A stretch of 64,000 bases of DNA, taken from Numida meleagris. Lineage: Eukaryota; Chordata; Aves; Galliformes; Numididae. Made by a program: the position numbers and the translations under genes. How positions within the stretch are numbered: position 1 is the stretch's first letter; the number at the start of each line of letters is the position of its first letter. The notes beneath the pieces were generated by a model. It searched no databases. It worked only from the letters and a program-made list of their open reading frames with translations, and was not told where the DNA came from. Shown here piece after piece: positions 58,396 to 64,000 of the stretch. The stretch spans positions 25,941,413 through 26,005,412 of the forward strand of contig NC_034415.1 in NCBI RefSeq assembly GCF_002078875.1. The letters run 5' to 3'.

Positions 58396-60282
58396 GGAGC
58401 CTGGTAAGACACTCCAGCCCTTGATCTTGCAGTCCATGGGTTCCTCTGGAGTTTCTCTCCTTCATTACCCAAAAACATGTCTCCTTAACACAAGCATACC
58501 CCTGCCGCCATCCGCGCAGCGCGAGGCGGAGGAGCGAGCATTAATCCTTGTATCTGGGCGACACGAAACCTGTAATGAAAGCTCCATCTTCCCATACAGG
58601 CGTGTGAGACATACTGTAAATCTTCTAAACACGAGCTATGCAAATCTGGCTTCTTAAAGCAGCAGCAAGCTTTTTAAAGCGCTCCAGCCAGTAATGAAAT
58701 TCCTCGTGACACTTTTCACTGTTCAGTAAAGAAAAACATATAATCCAAGAGCTGGGAAAAAAAACAACACAGGAGTAAAGAAGCGGTAAGAGATAAGTGA
58801 ACTGCAGGTTTCATAAACCTGAACCAAAAACGATCCACCTCCACTGCAGTATCCCCTCTGATTGGCAAGTACTCTGAAAAACAGCTTTTTCTAAGCAATG
58901 TTTGGAGTTTAAAAGGGAAATCTGAGAGTGGGAAGCATCTTTTTTTAGTTTCAGTTCTACATCTGCAAGAGCCAGAATAGTCGACTTCCTCACTTGGCCT
59001 GGTTTTACCAAAGGCAATGGATCAGCAATGACTTACGGAAGGAAAAGACCTGATTAATATTGCTGGACTTTTGCAGATGAGATGATAAAAGCAGTCTCAT
59101 GAAGCGTGGCTCTGAAATCCCAGAGAATGAAGCAACGATGGTGCTCAAAAATAAATAAATAACTAAATACCCACAGTAATTATCTTGCACTCTGATACAG
59201 ATCTCAGCAAGTTAAAAAGAGTATGTAGGATACTAAATATAGTGATTAACCAGCAATTAGCAATTAACCTTTGAGCTGGGTATTAGCTATTCAGATCTTC
59301 TCACAGCAGAGGGATTTGCACACATTTCCTGCCCTCCACTTGGCCCAGCAGATAACAGAGGGATCGCCCGGCCACGCTGCTGCTCTGTGCTTCTGATCCC
59401 AACATGCATTTCACATGGAAAGTTTAATGACAAGAATGGTTAATATCAATCCTGATGATATTTTTTTTCTCATTTTAGTTGCAAGTGTAAATATTTTGGC
59501 TATATCAAGTATTTTTTTTCTGATGGTTCAAATCACTGTTCTAGGTCATCAAGGCTTCAGCTATTTGCACATCTTTATACACAAGGAATGCTGATACTAC
59601 ACGAGCTCCATGAGCTGCAAGCAGCTTGCTAATTAACTACAACTCATTCTAAAAAACACAATTACAACTCTAACAAAGGAGCACGGCAGAACTGTGACTA
59701 AACCAATAATCAGTGAAACTGCAGCCAGTAGGTTGGGACCCACTGAACATATCCAACAGGCACACTGTTATCCCACAAAACTGCTGCGGGATTAATGAAG
59801 CAACATGATAACTCAACAAAGAAGTGCTCCTGATTACAGAAAACACGCTGACGAACTGTCTCACTGCTGCTCCATAGCCTCCTGCAAATTAAGGATCTAT
59901 TGATGTGATCAAAACATACACTTACTCATTTGTTTATTTTCTCTCTTTCCATTTCAAGGGAACGTAACTCTGAATTCGCTGTGTACCTCAGGTATTTCCC
60001 TTTATAGGAAATGGTATTGAAAATGCTTCAATTTTGTTTTCTCCTCCAGATGGTAATAAATCACAAGTCCAAAGGGTGATGCCAGCCTGTAGCACTGCCA
60101 GTGGCACGTTTATCATTTATTTCCACTGCTTGAGTTCTATGAGCACCATTCCCTGGGATGTGCCACGCAACCCGAACACACGGCGCAGAGCTTGGATGAA
60201 TGCCTGCCTATCTACCCTGAATTGTGGAACAAACTGTGGAATTGTTCTGTAGGAGGCGTAGGGTTTAGGATCACAATCTGAG

Positions 60283-60452
60283 AATGGCACCCAGCGAGGT
60301 TAGGGGTGCCCCCTCCCTGGAAGCACTCAAGGCCAGGCTGGATGGGGCTGTGAGCAACCTTGTCCTGTGGGAGGTGTCCCTGTCTATAGCAGTTGGAATG
60401 AGATGATGTCTAAGGTCCCTTCCAACCCAAACCATTCTATGATTCTGTAATC
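60283..60452 (+). repeat. CR1 LINE 3' fragment (sense)
   Basis: 'ccctggaagcactcaaggcc', 'aggctggatggggctgtgag', 'tgtccctgtctatagcag' and 'accattctatgattctg'. It is a well-preserved copy in a DAB1 intron. Confidence 0.94.
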
Positions 60453-63400
60453 TTACAAATGCAGGAAGGGGAAGCACGCTAGCAGGCTTTAAATGGATTC
60501 ATTCTAATATCTAACCATGTAGACTGTGGGAAAAAATCAGACTTTATTCAGACTAATAGTTTTTTGAATGTTCTTGCTGTACCGTACAATGCAAAAACAA
60601 TTTTCAAGGATCAGCTGAAATATCCCTAACTTCGAGTTTAGCTGTTATATAAGCTGTATACACAATACATTTGAAGAAATAATCACTTTATGTTACAGAT
60701 GCTATAAACAGGAGTAGGGAGGAGGACCTGGTTTCTGCTTTCTGGGCCATGAGAATTTTTATTAAGGCGTAAAATGCAAAATATCTCCAGCAGAAATTGC
60801 TTGGGAAAGAAAATAAATAGCAATACAAAACCAAACAGAAAAATACAGAGATTTAGCTCTTGTGGCACTTGATTGGGGAACTAACGTCCAACTGCACCCA
60901 ATAACCACTAGTTTATGGCTGTGATCTCTGTGAGACGACTGCTGGAGGCTGGTTTCTCTGCTGGAAAAGAGATGTGGTTTGAACTAAGTCTCAGACCAGG
61001 ATGCTAACCTCATCTGCAGCTGAACAGTTTGCCAGGGAAAATTCAGGTGTTTGAGGTCTTTTTCTGTGGATCCACTCCCATTACCAGCTGCAATGTTGCT
61101 TGTGCCAGTGCCGGGTGAGGGAAAAAGGCTTGTACTTCCATTCTGCACTGGCATAAACATGTACAAACTACAAAAGAGTAGAAGATAAGGCCCACGGGTC
61201 TTGCTAAAATGAATGAAAAACCACCCTGAAAAATCTCAGTGACCCTTAATAATGTGGAAATATTAAAAATACAGATAATTACAGACCTTGATTGGCACCT
61301 AATGCCAACTCCACACATCTCAGTGTATCCAGTGCTGCACAAAATCAGAATTGTCAATGTCACGACTACTCCAAAGATATGTATGCATACCCACTTCTAC
61401 AAATGCCTTCCAAAACATCACAGAAACTCACACCACAAAACATTATCCTAACAAAATAATGTATTTTCAAACGTTGCCACTGTTAGCTGTGCCTGATAAA
61501 AATCCATGCCCGATGTTAAGCCTTGGACTTGGGATTGGGCTGAATGCAGCTAAGTCAGGCATTTGACCACAGGAGTCCTTCAGCAAAGGTAAGCAGAAAG
61601 GGAAGGCTTCACAGCCACAGATGGCCAGAGGTTGGGTCTGCGCACTCTCTTTCTTCTCCTGTATTAGAATTGAATCCCAAAAGCCTAACACTGATGGCAG
61701 AGGCTGAAGTCAGCATCACCAGTCTGCAAAGTAAAGCTGCTGATGCAAACTCATGGGAAAGGCGTGGTTACAAAACTTATCTCCACACCAACTGCCACTG
61801 AAAAAAGTCACTTCTTGGAGGACCAGAGTCATCTGGGAAGCTGCTCTGAGCTGCCCTATTGCCAGACATTTTAGATGCCATTACTCCAGGGCCCACAGGG
61901 CCAGACCTTCTGTGTGAGCTGCTGGAGATGGCGTGCCCACACCTTCCAGATGACTCCAGGCATGCTTCTTTTGATACAGGATCTGAAAAATCTGCAAATG
62001 GCACCGTGTTCCTAGCCAGAAATAAAACAGCTCTCCCAAACACAGCTCCCCATTTTGGCAGGAGGGCCAGGCAGACCTTGTGGCCCCAAGACCTGAGTGG
62101 GCTCTGGTCCAGCCCAGCTTCATCTGGAACCAGGGGTCACGGTGAGCATCCCCCTGTGTAGGGCTGGTGGCCCTCCCATGCCTTCTCCCTGTGACAGCCA
62201 ACTACTCCCTGCCCAATCCATGCTCACTTGGGAATATTTCCCATATAGATGGCACAACTAAATGGCTGCCTGCACCATGATGTATCAGCTATAATGCTTT
62301 GAATCTTTATACAGCAGTAAGACGAGTTGTTTGAAAGCCTTCATAAAATGGTAAGCAGAGAGTGTAGACATTTTGATGAGAAGGTTTTATTGTGATGTGA
62401 CTGACAGTCTCAGTGAAAGGTATTTACAGTCTGAGTCTTACTACTAAAAACACCATGACAGGTAGAACTTGATGTGTATGTATAAAGGCGAGACGATGGG
62501 AAATTACGACAAAAAGAGCTCATTAAACATTTCACTTTTTTAGAACAGTTAATTTCCCTTACAGAACTACAATTTCTAAGCGGAGCATGTACTACTTAAC
62601 ACAAGCTCTTTGGGGTAAGCTTGCTTTCTTTGTCTGCTTGACGTCTACCCCCACTGAATTGAGAATATGAGAATTTGTCTAAGGAAGGAACAAAGAGGAA
62701 ATGAGAACGAGTACAAGAAGAGAGAGTTGATACAGAGGAAGGGAGATAGAGACACAGGGAGGAAACTGGGCTCTGCAAGAAGGGTGTGCTTGGAGCTGAG
62801 CTGTGTGCTGCCTTTTACATTCAACATTATGGTAGAACACATCCCACCTAAGCATAACTATCCAAAAGTCAGTTCCTTATCATTCCTTCACATCCTTTAA
62901 AGCTCCTCCACAGCCACAAGAGAATGACAGCTGGACATATCTGGACATACACTCCCCTCCACTTGAGAGGGACAACTCACAAGACAGGAGGACATTGCTC
63001 AAGGTGCCTATTTCTCTCCTCTTCACAGAGAGCCAAAGGTGGAGGGCATGAAGATGACCAGCCCCATGTCCCCACCTTGATGTGCTGAGGCTAGGGATCA
63101 TTTGCCTGAGAACACATCAGAGGAAAACAACCCCAAGATGGAAAATCGATCTCTATCTAGGGAACGTGGGCAATTCAGCTTGAACTCGAGCAAAACTTGC
63201 TGCATTTTTATTAAGTGTTGTATTTATTGTCAGGAGAGAGAATTCATGGTGCCTGAAACCTATTAGGAGCTACAAAAAGTTTCTCTCTTCTCTCATCCAT
63301 TACGAAATTAATGAAAGCAAGACCTCCTAATAAAGAAAGTGTCCTTATAAGCTTAAACCAGGTAGATGAGCTAGATTATTTGCCCTCAGATTGAATTTTA

Positions 63401-63541
63401 GAGGTTTATATAATAAGGACAGCTATAAATTGAAAAAAAATTATGGCAAGTGTCTCAATGACAGAGAGTCTCACACATGGAAGGGTGAGCAATAAATCAG
63501 ATGGGCAGTGGAATATTAAATTGCTAATTTTAAGAGCGATC

Positions 63542-63652
63542 GCTGCTTTTCTTTTCTTTCTTTTTTTTTTTAATACACGTTACTATGAAAAGGTGAAATA
63601 AAATCTCCGCTATGAGTTTCTCCCTCTTCCCTTTTTTCTTTTTTTTCCCCTT
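63542..63652 (+). repeat. T-rich simple repeat region
   Basis: Two T/C-rich stretches (tttcttttctttcttttttt and ccctttttttcttttttttcc-like) in the DAB1 intron. Confidence 0.6.
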
Positions 63653-64000
63653 ATAAATTAAAGTAGATAACTTGTTTGGAGGAAGAGGTCCAACCAGCTT
63701 AAATATAACCATGAAATAACAACAAATTAAGCCTGCAACATGCTCCATAGAGATGACACATTTAATACATCTGATGATTACAGAGTCGCTTCCATATACC
63801 TTATATCTCACAGCTACGCTCTTTACCAGGACAGTCTAATACCAAAGTGTCTGCAGGCATGATTGCAAGTGTACAGTACACAGTCATACTGCAATGACCT
63901 AAATTACAGACTATACCCAGAGTAAATCTGAAACATCACTGAAGGAATAATAAAAAAGTCACAGGAAACGTACAGAGGAAAAATTCTAACACTGAGCTAC

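Larger units (their letters stand above)
57574..64000 (-). other. DAB1 intron (6.4 kb, continues past the right edge)
   Basis: Holds two CR1 copies, a small CpG-rich patch at 58500-58540, T-rich tracts near 63.55 kb and one exon-like open frame at 61009-61167. The exon encoding the conserved DAB1 segment with FEDFEERF was looked for and not found, so it must lie further right. Confidence 0.55.

Noticed and set aside
57574..64000. Search for the DAB1 PTB-domain, YQxI/YxVP and FEDFEERF exons
   Set aside because: None found on the minus strand to the right edge; they must lie outside the window.
1..64000. tRNA, rRNA, snRNA genes, CRISPR arrays, bacterial operons, intact retroviruses
   Set aside because: No convincing example was seen. 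Repeats are CR1 fragments and simple-sequence runs.

Overview
The window is vertebrate nuclear DNA and almost certainly avian. It holds spliced genes with GT-AG introns and many fragments of the CR1 LINE, several of which keep the bird-typical 3' end with a 'ttccaacccaaaccattctatgattc'-like sequence. No prokaryotic, phage or CRISPR features are present. The gene order matches human 1p32: C8A (+), then C8B (-), then DAB1 (-).

Region 1 (1 to about 14.6 kb, + strand) is the 3' part of C8A, complement component 8 alpha. Nine coding exons (480-14243) run from the middle of the first thrombospondin repeat through LDLa, MACPF, EGF and the last thrombospondin repeat to the stop codon. The signal peptide and start exons lie to the left of the window. 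About 5-6 kb of intergenic DNA with CR1 copies follows.

Region 2 (20.3 to 34.3 kb, - strand) is a complete 12-exon C8B gene, complement component 8 beta, predicted at 584 residues. It is convergent with C8A. The two genes are clear paralogues with almost the same exon lengths and phases. The one structural difference is an intron in the C8B EGF domain that C8A lacks; the two C8B exons (154+69 nt) add up exactly to the single C8A exon (223 nt). In plasma, C8 alpha (disulfide-linked to C8 gamma) and C8 beta form C8, which joins C5b-7 and starts membrane insertion of the membrane attack complex.

Region 3 (about 39.2 kb to the right edge, - strand) is the 3' end of DAB1, the Reelin-pathway adaptor. 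Five constitutive exons (50730-55384) encode the Pro/Ser/Thr-rich C-terminal half. An in-frame 57-nt exon (57517-57573) is probably alternative. The PTB domain and the tyrosine-motif exons lie beyond the right edge. Downstream, a strong splice acceptor at 42609 opens an apparent terminal exon that runs about 3.4 kb to a poly(A) signal at 39246-39251. Its first 45 nt encode a short in-frame tail with a YAQI motif, which points to an alternative DAB1 C-terminus. This is the most interesting observation in the window.

Coordinates were obtained by reading splice junctions and translated exons by eye. No alignment or database search was run; comparisons with human proteins are from memory.
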